From: Streptomyces sp. SID12488
GTDB taxonomy: Bacteria > Actinomycetota > Actinomycetes > Streptomycetales > Streptomycetaceae
Direction: 5' to 3'
DNA: 64,000 nucleotides
NCBI RefSeq assembly: GCF_010548275.1
Contig: NZ_JAAGLT010000024.1
Span: 62,001-126,000, forward strand
The notes beneath the pieces were generated by a model. It saw only the letters and a program-made list of their open reading frames with translations. It made no database searches and was not told the DNA's origin. Made by a program: the position numbers and the translations under genes. This document shows positions 46,703 to 54,614 of the stretch, one piece after another. How positions within the stretch are numbered: the stretch's first letter is position 1; each line of letters begins with the position of its first letter.

Positions 46703-46842
46703 TCAGTGGTCGTGGGTGTGGGTGTGGTCGTGGGTGTGGGTGTGGTCGTGGGTGTGGGTGTGGTTGTGGGTGTGGGTGTGGGTGTGGGTGTGGGTGTGGG
46801 TGTGGGTGTGGGTGTGGGTGTGGGTGTGGGTGTGGTGCCGGC
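46703..46842. repeat. GGGTGT hexanucleotide microsatellite
   Basis: About 140 bp built almost wholly from GGGTGT units, with variant GTCGTG/GTTGTG steps every second unit in the left half and about eleven uninterrupted units in the right half. It lies between the end of mmuM (46861) and the start of the oxygenase gene. The minus-strand transcript would carry a C/A-rich repeat. Confidence 0.9.
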
Positions 46843-46860
46843 GAGGCGTGGTGTACCGCG

Positions 46861-47781
46861 TCAGCGGGCGCTGGGCGCGGGCCGGGCCGCCGGTTCGGTG
46901 TGAAGGCCGGCGGCCAGTTCCCTGATCTCGGTGGGGCCAACCCGGCAGCAGCCGCCGAGGATCGCCGCGCCGGCGGCGAGCCAGGAGGGGGCCAGGTTCG
47001 CGATCTCGTCCTCGGCGCCCTGCCAGCCGCGGGTCTCGGGGTCCCAGACACCGCCGCCGTTGGGATAGGCGACGCCCGGCAGACCGGTGACCAGGGCGAG
47101 GGCCGCCGCGGTGTCGGCGGCGGGGGCACAGTTGACGCCGGTGGCGACGACGGCGTCGCTGCTGCGGGCCAGGGCGAAGGCCTCGGTCAGGGGCTGGCCC
47201 GCACTGGTGGTCGTACCGCGGATGCTGTAGGAGAGCCAGGCCGGGATGCCCAGGCCGTCGAGGGCGGTCAGTACGGCCTCGGCCTCCCGCAGATCGGGGA
47301 TGGTCTCGACGGCGAAGACGTCGGGGCCCGCCTCGGCCAGCGCCTCCAGCCGGGGGCGGTGGAAACGGGTGAGCTCGGACACCGTGAGGCCGTAGTCGCC
47401 CCGGTATTCGGAACCGTCGGCGAGCATCGCGCCGTAGGGGCCGACCGACGCGGCGACCCAGCCCGTTCCGGCGGCGGCCCGGCGAGCCAGGGTCACGCTG
47501 CGTCGCAGCAGGGCCGTGGTCTGCGCGCGTGGGATTCCCAGGCGGGCGAAGCCGTCGTAGGTGGCCTGGTAACTGGCCGTGATGGCGATCTGCGCACCGG
47601 CCGCGAAGTAGGCGCGGTGGACGGCCTCGATCGCTTCGGGGGCGTCGCGCAGCAGACGGGCGGACCAGAGCGTGCCGCTCAGGTCGTGGCCCTGGGCCTC
47701 CAGTTCGTTGGACATGCCGCCGTCCAGGACCAGTGGTCCGGCGGCCAGGGCCTCGGTGAAGGTCGTCACAGCACTCGTCAC
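46861..47781 (-). CDS. mmuM: Homocysteine S-methyltransferase
   Basis: 306 residues from ATG 47781, which overlaps the stop of the ABC ATPase gene by four bases. Motifs of the family: LVLDGGMSNELEAQGHDL at the N-terminus, AYFAAGAQIAITASYQA, SVGPYGAMLADGSEYRGDY, and zinc-binding cysteines in GVNCAP and GGCCRVGP. It transfers a methyl group from S-methylmethionine or S-adenosylmethionine to homocysteine, making methionine. Coupling to a polar amino-acid importer suggests that the importer brings in S-methylmethionine or a related amino acid, as with E. coli mmuPM, though the transporter type differs. Confidence 0.9.
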   Translation of the reverse strand: MTSAVTTFTEALAAGPLVLDGGMSNELEAQGHDLSGTLWSARLLRDAPEAIEAVHRAYFAAGAQIAITASYQATYDGFARLGIPRAQTTALLRRSVTLARRAAAGTGWVAASVGPYGAMLADGSEYRGDYGLTVSELTRFHRPRLEALAEAGPDVFAVETIPDLREAEAVLTALDGLGIPAWLSYSIRGTTTSAGQPLTEAFALARSSDAVVATGVNCAPAADTAAALALVTGLPGVAYPNGGGVWDPETRGWQGAEDEIANLAPSWLAAGAAILGGCCRVGPTEIRELAAGLHTEPAARPAPSAR

Positions 47782-48530
47782 AGCACTTTCGTCACGAAGT
47801 CGCGGGTTCGGGGGTGGTCGGGCGCGGTGAGGATGCGGGCGGGCGGCCCGGACTCCAGCACCCGGCCGTCGTCGAGGAAGACGACCGCGTCGGCGACCTC
47901 GCGGGCGAAGCCCAGTTCGTGGGTGACGACGAGCATCGTCATGCCGTCGGCGGCGAGGTCGCGCATGACGTCCAGGACCTCGCCGACGAGTTCCGGGTCG
48001 AGCGCCGAGGTCGGTTCGTCGAACAGCATGAGCTTCGGCCGCATCGCCAGGGCGCGGGCGATGGCCACCCGTTGCTGCTGGCCGCCGGACAACTGGGCGG
48101 GGTAGGCATCGCGCTTGTCGGCCAGGCCGACCCGGTCAAGGAGCGCCATGGCCTCGTCGGCGGCCTCGGAGCGGGGACGGCCGGCGCCCACCGGTCCCTC
48201 GACGACGTTGGCGAGTGCCGTCAGGTGCGGGAACAGGTGGAAGCGCTGGAAGACCATCCCGATCCGGCGGCGTTGCCGGGCCAGGTCACGGCGGCGCAAC
48301 TCGCGCAGCCCCCGCCCGTACCGCTCGTAGCCGACCGTTGATCCGTCCACCACGATCCGGCCGCTGTCGGGCCGCTCCAGGTGGTTCACACACCGCAGGA
48401 AGGTGGACTTCCCCGAGCCGGACGGGCCGATCACGCAGGTGACCGTCCCGGGCGGCACGGCCAGGTCGATGCCGCGCAGCACCTCCTGTCCGCCGAAGGA
48501 CTTGCGAACCCCGGTGGCCTGGACCATCAT
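47778..48530 (-). CDS. Polar amino-acid ABC transporter ATPase (GlnQ type)
   Basis: 250 residues. ATG 48530 overlaps the permease stop (ATGA); the frame continues upstream only as a shadow of the permease gene. Walker A is GPSGSGKST, signature LSGGQQQRVAIARAL, Walker B LMLFDEPTSALDPE and the switch His in VVTHELGFA. Length and motifs fit the GlnQ/HisP group. It drives import with the permease and binding protein just upstream. Confidence 0.93.
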   Translation of the reverse strand: MMVQATGVRKSFGGQEVLRGIDLAVPPGTVTCVIGPSGSGKSTFLRCVNHLERPDSGRIVVDGSTVGYERYGRGLRELRRRDLARQRRRIGMVFQRFHLFPHLTALANVVEGPVGAGRPRSEAADEAMALLDRVGLADKRDAYPAQLSGGQQQRVAIARALAMRPKLMLFDEPTSALDPELVGEVLDVMRDLAADGMTMLVVTHELGFAREVADAVVFLDDGRVLESGPPARILTAPDHPRTRDFVTKVL

Positions 48531-49420
48531 CGGCGGCTGCCTTTCGCGAAGTGGCGCTCGAGGTAGTGCTGACCGACGTTGAGCAGGGTGGTGACGGCCA
48601 GGTACCAGATGCTGGCGACGATCAGCATCGGGATCGTCTGGTAGGTCTTGGAGTACACGATCTGTACGGAGTACAGGAGTTCCGTGTAGGCCAGCACGCT
48701 GACCAGCGAGGTCGTCTTGAGCATGGAGATGGTCTCGTTGCCGACCGGCGGGATGATCACCCGCATCGCCTGGGGCAGGATGATCCGGCGCAGGGTTCTG
48801 GCCCGGGACAGGCCCAGCGCCTCCGCGGCCTCGGTCTGCCCGTGGTCGACCGAGACGATCCCGGCCCGGATGATCTCGGCGAGGTAGGCGGCCTCGTTGA
48901 GGCCGAGGCCCAGCAGGGCCGCGGCGAAGGTGGTGACGACGGTGTTCGCGGGGACCTCGCCGACCGCCGGCAGGAACGGCAGGTGCAGGGACAGCGTCGG
49001 GTACAACGCCGAGATGAAGCCCCAGAACAGCAGTTGGACCAGCAGCGGTGTGCCCCGGAAGAGCCAGATGTACGCCCAACTGACGGTCCGGGCAACGGTG
49101 TTGTCCGACAGACGCATGAGCGCCAGTCCGACGCCCAGCACGAGACCGATCGCCATGGCCGCGGCGGTGAGTTCCAGGGTGGCCAGCAGCCCCCTCAGCA
49201 CGGTCCGGCTGAACAGCCACGCACCGACCGTGTCCCAGCCGAAGCGCGGGTTGGTGATCAGCGACCGGAGCAGTGCCGCGGCCAGAAGCAGGACGACGAA
49301 GGTCAGGACCCACTGGCCGGGTCTGCGCCGGCGGACGACCGGCAACTCCTCCATCGCCTCCGCCGTCTCCATCCCATCCGTGGCGTCCGTCGCCTCTCCC
49401 GCCTTCGTCGCCTTCGTCAT
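48527..49420 (-). CDS. Polar amino-acid ABC transporter permease
   Basis: 297 residues from ATG 49420, which overlaps the binding-protein stop (ATGA). After a charged, low-complexity N-terminus (MTKATKAGEATDATDG) there are five to six membrane segments (VLTFVVLLLAAALLRSLI, AAAMAIGLVLGVGLALM, IPMLIVASIWYLAVTTLL). The EAA-type loop is EAAEALGLSRARTLRRIILPQAMRVIIPP split over two lines of the fold, with LPQA and PP as in HisM/GlnP permeases. The four consecutive ATGA overlaps in this operon point to tight co-expression. Confidence 0.92.
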   Translation of the reverse strand: MTKATKAGEATDATDGMETAEAMEELPVVRRRRPGQWVLTFVVLLLAAALLRSLITNPRFGWDTVGAWLFSRTVLRGLLATLELTAAAMAIGLVLGVGLALMRLSDNTVARTVSWAYIWLFRGTPLLVQLLFWGFISALYPTLSLHLPFLPAVGEVPANTVVTTFAAALLGLGLNEAAYLAEIIRAGIVSVDHGQTEAAEALGLSRARTLRRIILPQAMRVIIPPVGNETISMLKTTSLVSVLAYTELLYSVQIVYSKTYQTIPMLIVASIWYLAVTTLLNVGQHYLERHFAKGSRR

Positions 49421-50319
49421 GAGGCCGCGTTGATCTCGAAGTCGTCGAGCGCCCCTGACTCCAGGCCCCACTTGGCGAGGATCTGCCGGTAGCCGCCGGT
49501 CGCCTCGAGGTCTTCAAGGGCCGACTTCAGCAGATCGGTCAGCTCGCTCTTCTTCGGGACCGCGATGCCGAACGGCGCGTTGCCGTAGGAGTCCCCGACG
49601 ACGTCGAGCTTGCCGCCGGACTGCTTGGCCGTGTAGGCGGCGACCGGCGAGTCGGCCAGGGCGGCGTCGGCGCGGCCACTGGTGAGGGCGAGGTTCACAC
49701 CGGTGCCGTCCGGGAAGGTGCTGACCTTGATCGGCGTCTTGCAGGTCTTGGCGCGGGCGGGCAGGTCCACCAGCGCCTGCGTGGAGCCCTTCGCCACGGC
49801 GACGGTCCGGCCGCACAGGGAGTCGCCCTCCGGCTTGAGCGCCTCGGGGTTGCCCGCCCGGACCAGCAACGACGTGCCCGCGTTGAAGTAGGTGACGAAG
49901 TCGACGACCTTCTCCCGCTCGGCGGTGTCCGTGAAGGAGGAGATGCCGAGCTGGTACTTGCCCGCCTGCAGGCCCGGGATGATCGAGTCGAAGGGCACGT
50001 TGACGACGGTGACCTTGACGCCGAGGACCGTGCCGAGAGCCGCGCCGAGGTCGGCCTCGGCACCGATGACCGTCTTGTTGTCGGCGGCGAAGAAGTCCAT
50101 CGGGGGATAGCTGACGTCGCTGGCAACCGTGATCCCGTCGGCCTTCACCGCGGACGGGACCTTGCCCGCGAGCGTGGCGTTCTCGGCGATCGGGGCGGCG
50201 GAAACGGAAGCGGTGGACTTCGGTCCGGACGACGTGGCGGTCGGCTCGGAGGGGTCGGCGCAGCCCGCCAGGAGAAGCGTCGCGGAGCCGAGGAGTACGA
50301 ACGGGCGCAGAGCGGACAA
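49417..50319 (-). CDS. Amino-acid-binding lipoprotein of the ABC importer
   Basis: 300 residues starting at TTG 50319, preceded by AGGAG with normal spacing. Lipoprotein signal with lipobox LLAGC near residue 20. The SBP_bac_3 fold is shown by GITVASDVSYPPMDFFAADN, GAEADLGAALGTVLG, NVPFDSIIPGLQAGKYQ, ISSFTDTAEREKVVDFVTY and GIAVPKKSELTDLLKSALE. It binds a polar amino acid outside the membrane. It heads the operon importer-mmuM-oxygenase and is divergent from an IclR-type regulator, with a likely operator between them. Confidence 0.93.
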   Translation of the reverse strand: MSALRPFVLLGSATLLLAGCADPSEPTATSSGPKSTASVSAAPIAENATLAGKVPSAVKADGITVASDVSYPPMDFFAADNKTVIGAEADLGAALGTVLGVKVTVVNVPFDSIIPGLQAGKYQLGISSFTDTAEREKVVDFVTYFNAGTSLLVRAGNPEALKPEGDSLCGRTVAVAKGSTQALVDLPARAKTCKTPIKVSTFPDGTGVNLALTSGRADAALADSPVAAYTAKQSGGKLDVVGDSYGNAPFGIAVPKKSELTDLLKSALEDLEATGGYRQILAKWGLESGALDDFEINAAS

Positions 50320-50416
50320 CGGGAACTCCTGATGAGCCTGATTTCCGAGGGTCGGGATGGGAAGGAGGCTAACCTTCGATGCGAAATAAACAAATCCAGT
50401 TGCTCATCCTGCACGG

Positions 50417-50439
50417 ACATTGCCATCAACCTGCAATGT
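50417..50439. promoter_or_regulatory. Inverted repeat in the divergent intergenic region
   Basis: ACATTGC (50417-50423) and GCAATGT (50433-50439) form a perfect 7-bp inverted repeat with a 9-bp spacer, in the 175-bp gap between the importer operon and the IclR-type gene at 50495. An outer GTTGC...GCAAC pair flanks it. It is a good candidate for the operator of that regulator. Confidence 0.5.
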
Positions 50440-50494
50440 TCCCGCAACAACAGCGCTCGGCCCGTCGCTCACCCGGCGCTAAGCTCGGCCCGCG

Positions 50495-51265
50495 ATGACC
50501 ACCGACAACAGCCTGAAACGCGGCCTTGCCGTCCTGCGCCTCTTCGCCGAGCACCCCCCGCCGGACCCCCGCGGCCACACCGCCGCCGAGGTCGCCGCAC
50601 TGCTGGGCCGGGAGCGCAGCCAGGTCTCCCGCATACTGCGGAGCCTGGAGGCAGGCCGGTTCCTGCGCCGCGACCCCGCGTCGCTGCGTTACTCCGGCGC
50701 CTGGGAGCTGTACGCGCGGGCACAGCAGATCACCGAGGCACGGCTGCACCGGGACGGCCGGACCGCGCTGGAGGGTGTCGCCGCCGACACGAAGGAGTGC
50801 GCCTACCTGGGAGTCCTGCGAGGCGCCAGCTCGGTGACGATCCTCGAGTCGATGCCGCCGGCCCTGTCCTCGTTCGTGTCCTGGGTGGGCCGCGGCTACC
50901 CCGCCTACTGCAGCGACGCCGGACAGGCACTGCTGTTCGACGCCGAGCGCGCCGAGGTCGAGGCCGTCCTCTCCCGCACGGCCTTCGTCCGGCACGGCCC
51001 GAACACCCCGGCCGACCTGGACGATTTCCTGGCCCGGCTCGACGCGGCCCGGCAGCGGGGCTACTCCATCGTCGACCAGGAGGCCGAGCCCGGTCTGTAC
51101 TCGCTCGCCGCCCCGGTCAGGGACTTTCGCGGCGAGGTCGTCGCCGCCGTCCAGGTCGTCGGCCCCCGCCACCGTCTCGAACCGGCGACGGCGGCCTGTG
51201 CCGACTCGGTGGTCCGCTGGAGCAACTGGCTGACCGCCGCGCTGCGTTCGACGGACCGGGACTGA
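50495..51265 (+). CDS. IclR-family regulator, probable controller of the importer operon
   Basis: 256 residues from ATG 50495. The winged helix is clear (SLKRGLAVLRLFAEHPP, TAAEVAALLGRERSQVSRILRSLEAGRFLRR as consecutive helices), followed by the effector domain (ALEGVAADTKECAYLGVLRG, SWVGRGYPAYCSDAGQALL, RGYSIVDQEAEPGLYSLAAPV). It is divergent from the amino-acid importer, the usual arrangement for a local regulator that responds to a pathway metabolite. The ligand is unknown. Confidence 0.9.
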   Translation: MTTDNSLKRGLAVLRLFAEHPPPDPRGHTAAEVAALLGRERSQVSRILRSLEAGRFLRRDPASLRYSGAWELYARAQQITEARLHRDGRTALEGVAADTKECAYLGVLRGASSVTILESMPPALSSFVSWVGRGYPAYCSDAGQALLFDAERAEVEAVLSRTAFVRHGPNTPADLDDFLARLDAARQRGYSIVDQEAEPGLYSLAAPVRDFRGEVVAAVQVVGPRHRLEPATAACADSVVRWSNWLTAALRSTDRD

Positions 51266-51640
51266 GGCTCACCCGAGCAGCCGGGCCGACGGCACCGCCG
51301 ACCGCCGCGACGAGTTCGACGGACCACGGCCGGCGCCCAGATCGGCAGGCGCGCCGACCGCGCCGCGTCACCGACCGCCGCGACAGGTTCGACCACCCAC
51401 GACCGAGGCTCAGCCCAGCAGGCCGGCCGCGCCACCACGCCACCGACCGCCCCGACGAACTCGCCGGACCACGACCGGGGCTCCATCCAACAGACGAGAG
51501 CCACCCGCGACACCGGCCGCTCCGACCAGTTGACGCACCCCCGCTGGGGCTCAACCGACCACGCCTGAGACTCAGCCCAGCAGACGGGCCAGCCGCGACG
51601 CCGCGTCACCCACCGCCGCGACCAGCTCGGCCCGGTCGTC
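51266..51640. repeat. Degenerate tandem repeats of an IclR gene 3' end
   Basis: Four to five imperfect units of about 65-75 bp, each starting like GGCTCAGCCCAGCAG and running through ACCGCCGCGAC.AGTTCGAC, lie between two IclR-type genes. The last unit is the true 3' end of the minus-strand gene (51572-51640). Earlier units carry substitutions and length changes, so the array looks like old serial duplication of the gene's end. Confidence 0.65.
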
Positions 51641-52339
51641 CCTGACCGCCGCGTGCGGAACGACCGCGCTGACCGCCGCCACGATGTCCCCGCGCGGATC
51701 CCGCACCGGCGCGGCGACTTCCAGCACGTCCTCGTCGTACTCGCTCTCGCACACCGCGACCCCTCGCGCGGCGTCGGCGGCGACCCGTGCCAACAGGTCG
51801 TCCACGGTCCGCGGCGCGTAGGGACCGCCCGCCCCGATGAAGTCCTCGCCGCCGAGCAGTTCGGCGACCGCCTCCCGGGAGTGGTCGAACAGCAGTGCCC
51901 GTCCCGCTCCGGTGCACCAGACCGGTGTCTGCCGCCCCGCCCGTGCCCAGGCGAACTCGGCCCAGGCCGCCAGTTCGGCCCGCACCGAGAGCACCATCGC
52001 CCCGCCGAGCACGTCCACGTACGCACACGCCCCGAACCGGGCCACCAGGCCTCGCAGCAGCGCCCGGCTCTCCGCTCCCCACGGGCCGACCTGCGCCGCC
52101 ACGGCCAGCAGATCCGTCCCGGCACGGAACTCGTGCCCGTCACGGGCCAGCACTCCGGAGCCGACCAGATCCCGCAACAGGCGCGAGGCCTGCCCCTTGT
52201 CCAGCCCGCTCTCCTCCGCCAGCCGGACGACGCCAGGCCCTCCCCGGGTGTCGAGCTCCCCGCGAACCACCCGCTCCACCAGTCCGAGCCCCCGGGGCAG
52301 CGCACCCATCACCACGTCCACCTGCCGCATGCTACCCAT
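51572..52339 (-). CDS. IclR-family regulator
   Basis: 255 residues from ATG 52339 (an in-frame ATG three codons later is possible). Winged helix: LGLVERVVRG, VVRLAEESGLDKGQASRLLRDLVGSG as two helices, then VLARDGHEFRAG. Effector domain: AYVDVLGGAMVLSVRAELA, TPVWCTGAGRALLFDHS and GVAVCESEYDEDVLEVAAPVRDP. It is a paralogue of the gene at 50495 in overall plan but clearly diverged. Its 3' end is followed by degenerate copies of itself. The target is unknown. Confidence 0.88.
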   Translation of the reverse strand: MGSMRQVDVVMGALPRGLGLVERVVRGELDTRGGPGVVRLAEESGLDKGQASRLLRDLVGSGVLARDGHEFRAGTDLLAVAAQVGPWGAESRALLRGLVARFGACAYVDVLGGAMVLSVRAELAAWAEFAWARAGRQTPVWCTGAGRALLFDHSREAVAELLGGEDFIGAGGPYAPRTVDDLLARVAADAARGVAVCESEYDEDVLEVAAPVRDPRGDIVAAVSAVVPHAAVRDDRAELVAAVGDAASRLARLLG

Positions 52340-52530
52340 CCCGGCGAGGTCCCAGGTGTCGGGTCAGGCGCTGTCGGGGTAGCGCAAAAGCCGCCGAAGT
52401 GCGTGCCGGCACCTCCCGCGCCCGCTCCTGGAGCGCCCGCGCCATCGTCGGGCGACTCCGCCCCGGCGGGCCCGTGCACGACCGCGATCCCGGCCACGGC
52501 GCCGACGGACACGGAGGCCTCGGCCCGGTC

Positions 52531-52555
52531 GGGTCGGGTCGGGTCGGGTCGGGTC
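52531..52555. repeat. GGGTC pentanucleotide repeat
   Basis: Five perfect GGGTC units, preceded by one partial unit, in the 358-bp gap between the IclR gene and the GH25 gene. No gene is supported in this gap. Confidence 0.8.
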
Positions 52556-52697
52556 GGCGTCGGTGCCGGCTTCGGTGACGACCAGAGGCCGAACCGGCAA
52601 TCACCCGTGCCCCCGAATCACTTGTGCAAAGGTGGGGAGCCAGCAACTCCTGTCCCCCCACCGGTACTTCCCCCACCGGCACCTCAGGGAGCACCCC

Positions 52698-53255
52698 ATG
52701 CTGCGCGGCATAGACGTGAGTGCGTACCAGTCCTCCACCTACGACACCGACGGCATCTCCTTCGTCTTCATCAAGGCGACGGAGGGCCGTTCGTACGTCA
52801 ACCCCAAGCTCGCGGCCCAGACGCAGCGGGCCCGCGACGCCGGCTGTGTGGTCGGGTTCTACCACTTCCTCTGGCCCGGCAACCTGACCGCCCAGGCCGA
52901 GTACTTCCTCAGCAAGGCCTCGGAGCGGGCGGGCGCCGACATCCTCGCCGTCGACTGGGAGACGACGGGCGACGGCACCCACGCGTCGAACGCCGAGAAG
53001 GACACCTTCATCCGCAAACTGAAGGAGCTGCGGCCGGACAACCGGGTCGTCCTCTACTGCAACAGGAGCTACTGGCTGAACGTCGACACGACCTCCTACG
53101 CGGGCGACGGACTGTGGATCGCCGACTACGTGACGGCCGGCGAGCCCCGTATCCAGGCGACCTGGCGCTTCCACCAGTACACCGACGACCCGGTCGACAC
53201 GAACGTCGCCGACTTCGCGACCAGGACGGCTCTGCAGGAGTGGGCAGCCGTCTGA
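52698..53255 (+). CDS. GH25 muramidase (lysozyme-like) without signal peptide
   Basis: 185 residues from ATG 52698, after CAGGGAG. Glycoside hydrolase 25 motifs: LRGIDVSAYQ at the start, FVFIKATEG, VGFYHFLWPG, LAVDWETTG with the catalytic acidic pair, VVLYCNRSYW and WRFHQYTDDP at the end. This family cuts the beta-1,4 bond between MurNAc and GlcNAc. The protein begins directly at the catalytic domain, with neither an export signal nor a wall-binding domain, like some phage-derived or holin-dependent lysozymes; non-classical export is possible. Confidence 0.9.
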   Translation: MLRGIDVSAYQSSTYDTDGISFVFIKATEGRSYVNPKLAAQTQRARDAGCVVGFYHFLWPGNLTAQAEYFLSKASERAGADILAVDWETTGDGTHASNAEKDTFIRKLKELRPDNRVVLYCNRSYWLNVDTTSYAGDGLWIADYVTAGEPRIQATWRFHQYTDDPVDTNVADFATRTALQEWAAV

Positions 53256-53305
53256 AGGACCGCTCCCTCACGGCCCCGCGCGATGCCGCCGGCGGGAACG
53301 TGAGA

Positions 53306-53335
53306 GGGCGCCCACCGACGATCCGGCGGGCGCCC
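53306..53335. terminator. Hairpin between convergent genes
   Basis: GGGCGCCC occurs at 53306-53313 and 53328-53335, an 8-bp stem with 14-nt loop, between the GH25 gene and the converging EF-hand gene. It probably terminates both. Confidence 0.65.
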
Positions 53336-53355
53336 CATACACGTACTGATCAGAC

Positions 53356-53568
53356 CTACTTGTTCAGGTACGTCCAGAACTCGTCGAACGACAGGAGCTT
53401 GTCGCCGTCGAGGTCGCGGGAGGCGATGATGACCTCGGCCACGGATTCGGTGACGTTCCAGTCACCCGCCTGCGCCAGGGCGGACTTGAACTCGGCGGCC
53501 GTGATGAGCCCGTCACCGTTCGTGTCGATCCGATCGAACTGCTTGCGTGCTTCCTCGATGTCCGCCAC
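53356..53568 (-). CDS. Two-EF-hand calcium-binding protein (CabB-like)
   Basis: 70 residues from GTG 53568, preferred over ATG 53586 because AAGGGGCGG sits before it and homologues start at (M/V)ADIEEAR. It has two EF-hand loops: DTNGDGLITAAEF and a second, RDLDGDKLLSFDEF, with the expected acidic ligands. It is a small cytoplasmic calmodulin-like protein of the type named CabB/CabD in Streptomyces. Its role is probably calcium buffering or sensing during aerial growth. Confidence 0.9.
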   Translation of the reverse strand: MADIEEARKQFDRIDTNGDGLITAAEFKSALAQAGDWNVTESVAEVIIASRDLDGDKLLSFDEFWTYLNK

Positions 53569-53610
53569 CGGGACCCGCCCCTTCATGTACGTACTGCTGA
53601 CGAGGTCAGA

Positions 53611-54558
53611 TTAGCTGGCCAAGCGGGTACGCAGCGCCGCGACCACCCACGCGAACTCCTCGCGGTGCGCGGGCAGCGGGTCCGTGCCGCGGACCAGCGC
53701 CTTCAGCTCCCGGAAGCGGGCCATTTCGTCGTGCGCCGCGAACTCGACCCGTTCCAGTACGGCGGCCCGGTCGGCGTTGCCGAGCAGCCCGGCCAGCACC
53801 TCCTCGGCCTCCGGCTCCCCGGGCTCGACGCCCCGCTCCCGGGCCTCGCCCGCGAGCTGCACCAGCCGGCTCATCAACCACAGGGAAGTACCGGCCCGCG
53901 CATCCGGGCCCCGGTCCGCCGCGTTGAACTCGATCATCTGCCGCATGCGCGTCCTGAAACCCTGGTCCTGGATCAGCTCGGCCAGCTCCACCCAGGCGTC
54001 CACCTGCTCGGGCGTGGGGTCCTCGGGCAACTCACCGAGACCGAACCGCAGCCGGGTGCGAATGTCGGGGTCCGCGGTGTCGAGGCCCCCGAAGGTCTCC
54101 TCCATGAAGTCGTCGGTGATCCGCTTGCGTTCGGCGGCCGACAGCCGCGCCAACTTGTTCATGAGCGTCATCTCCTCCGCGGTCGAACCGCGTCTCGCCA
54201 CGGACGACAGCACCGCACGGGTCACCCGCAGGGTCCGGATCTGCGCGTCCAGCGCCGCCACATGCGCGGCGGCCACCTCCGCGACCGTCGTCTCACCGGC
54301 CAGCACCGCGCGTACGTGGTCCAGGCCGAGGCCCAACTCGCGCAGGGTGCGGATCAGTTCGAGGCGGGCCACGGAGCCGGCGTCGTACAGCCGGTAACCA
54401 CCGGACGACCGGGTGACGGGCGGCAGGGCGCCCTCGTCGGACCAGTAGCGGATGGTCCGTACGGTCAGGCCGGAGGCCCGGGAAAGCTCGCCGATGGTGA
54501 GATGTACGGTGCCGTCGTGCAGGGGGTCTGGGGGGCTTCCCCCCGGATAGCGCAGCAT
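53611..54558 (-). CDS. MerR-family regulator with large C-terminal domain
   Basis: 315 residues from ATG 54558. The MerR helix-turn-helix (TIGELSRASGLTVRTIRYWSDEGALPP in two helices, SSGGYRLYD) occupies about 19-65, followed by the coiled-coil dimer helix (AHVAALDAQIRTLRV). The C-terminal 200 residues are helical and acidic, containing LSAAERKRITDDFMEETFGG, as in several Streptomyces MerR proteins whose ligand is unknown. The start is divergent from the GNAT gene with 56 bp between, so it may regulate that gene and itself. Confidence 0.88.
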   Translation of the reverse strand: MLRYPGGSPPDPLHDGTVHLTIGELSRASGLTVRTIRYWSDEGALPPVTRSSGGYRLYDAGSVARLELIRTLRELGLGLDHVRAVLAGETTVAEVAAAHVAALDAQIRTLRVTRAVLSSVARRGSTAEEMTLMNKLARLSAAERKRITDDFMEETFGGLDTADPDIRTRLRFGLGELPEDPTPEQVDAWVELAELIQDQGFRTRMRQMIEFNAADRGPDARAGTSLWLMSRLVQLAGEARERGVEPGEPEAEEVLAGLLGNADRAAVLERVEFAAHDEMARFRELKALVRGTDPLPAHREEFAWVVAALRTRLAS

Positions 54559-54614
54559 GATGGCGAGTCTGGGCCTTCCAGTGGGTGGAGACTCAAGAGG
54601 CCGGGAGGGGCACT

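Noticed and set aside
46679..46903. A Val-Gly repeat protein on the plus strand, or a His-Pro-rich N-terminus for the oxygenase on the minus strand
   Set aside because: Both are readings of the GGGTGT microsatellite. Neither has a ribosome site, and the oxygenase homology begins after the tract.
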